A DNA stretch of 7,227 nucleotides from OLB11 sp044234005. GTDB taxonomy: Bacteria; Bacteroidota; Bacteroidia; Chitinophagales; Chitinophagaceae. Every line of letters begins with the position of its first letter. Position 1 is the first letter of the stretch. Where the stretch lies: assembly GCA_044234005.1 (NCBI GenBank), contig JBIIJE010000125.1:1-7227 (forward strand), written 5' to 3'. This document shows, in pieces, positions 7,095-7,227 of the stretch. The notes below the pieces were generated by a model, which was not told where the DNA came from, made no database searches, and was given only the letters and a program-made list of their open reading frames with translations. A program made the position numbers and the translations under genes.

Positions 7095-7117
7095 AATAAC
7101 GGTTCACAGAACCTATT
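7095..7117. repeat. Right bulged hairpin flanking the transposase
   Basis: The lower stem is AATA (7095-7098) with TATT (7114-7117). A 2-nt bulge AC lies at 7099-7100 on the 5' arm. The upper stem is GGTTC (7101-7105) with GAACC (7109-7113), and the loop is ACA. Compared with the left hairpin, the upper stem is identical, the lower stem changes on both sides so that pairing is kept, and bulge and loop sizes are the same. Confidence 0.75.
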
Positions 7118-7133
7118 ATATCTATCATTCGAC

Positions 7134-7157
7134 ACCTGCTTCGCAACCTGCTTCGCA
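7134..7157. repeat. 12-bp perfect tandem duplication
   Basis: ACCTGCTTCGCA occurs twice head to tail (7134-7145 and 7146-7157). Either copy can pair with the right arm at 7181-7189, so the long inverted repeat can form in two registers. Confidence 0.85.
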
Positions 7158-7158
7158 A

Positions 7159-7176
7159 GGCGAGGGCGAGGGCGAG
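7159..7176. repeat. Hexanucleotide repeat (GGCGAG)x3
   Basis: Three perfect GGCGAG units are followed by GGCC (7177-7180). They fill the centre of the GC-rich inverted repeat. Copy number could vary by replication slippage. No ORF runs through them. Confidence 0.85.
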
Positions 7177-7227
7177 GGCCGCAAAGCAGAACATGTCGTA
7201 TAGCAAAGTACCATGTTTCTCAGTCGT

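Larger units (their letters stand above)
6510..7117 (-). mobile_element. RAYT transposase unit bounded by matching bulged hairpins
   Basis: A Y1/HUH transposase gene (6540-7067) sits between two hairpins of identical architecture, at 6510-6532 and 7095-7117. The left one begins 7 bases past the stop codon and the right one ends 27 bases before the start codon. Both have their bulge on the 5' arm of the plus strand, so they are direct rather than inverted copies, as expected for ends recognised by HUH transposases of the IS200/REP type. I see no terminal inverted repeats or target duplications; this class has neither. Whether the unit moves itself, or is a domesticated RAYT with REP-like sites, cannot be decided from one copy. 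Confidence 0.6.
7130..7198. repeat. GC-rich imperfect long inverted repeat
   Basis: CGACA (7130-7134) pairs with TGTCG (7194-7198). Inside it, CTGCTTCGC (7136-7144) pairs with GCAAAGCAG (7181-7189) with one mismatch (C7142/A7183). The arms are joined by a GC-rich centre of repeats. The block is far richer in G and C than anything else in the window, which suggests a different origin. It may be a REP-like element associated with the transposase. Confidence 0.6.

Noticed and set aside
7134..7176. CRISPR-like array
   Set aside because: The repeats are contiguous short tandem units without spacers, and no cas genes are present.

Overview
The window looks like chromosomal DNA of an AT-rich member of the Bacteroidota. 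Three things point there. The gene order gyrA followed by an exported TPR protein fits that phylum. The signal peptides end in the 'A-Q' style common in it. Start sites are A-rich without clear Shine-Dalgarno sequences, and several upstream regions carry -7 boxes of the TAnnTTTG type. I cannot name a genus from the sequence.

Layout. Positions 1-1059 (minus strand) hold nearly all of trhO, a rhodanese-domain tRNA uridine hydroxylase, cut by the left edge. The complete fluoride channel gene crcB lies upstream of it on the same strand (1167-1532). A 314-base non-coding region (1533-1846) separates this minus-strand pair from a plus-strand cluster: gyrA (1847-4498), an exported TPR-repeat protein (4524-5828) and a small exported protein with a possible NTF2-like fold (5835-6395, TTG start). 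The gaps are 25 and 6 bases, so these three are probably one transcription unit. The gyrA product is a standard gyrase A subunit with an intact catalytic Tyr, an intact GyrA box and an acidic tail.

The last ~830 bases differ in character. A minus-strand gene (6540-7067) encodes a REP-associated tyrosine transposase (RAYT, Y1/HUH family). It is flanked on both sides by small hairpins of the same design: a 4-bp A/T lower stem, a 2-nt bulge on the 5' arm, a GGTTC/GAACC upper stem and a 3-nt loop. The lower stems differ in sequence but still pair. Outside these lie a perfect 9-bp inverted repeat (6471-6502) and a GC-rich repeat block (7130-7198) that combines a 12-bp tandem duplication, three GGCGAG units and an imperfect long inverted repeat. 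This RAYT and hairpin assembly is the most interesting part of the window. The genes to its left look like ordinary housekeeping genes.
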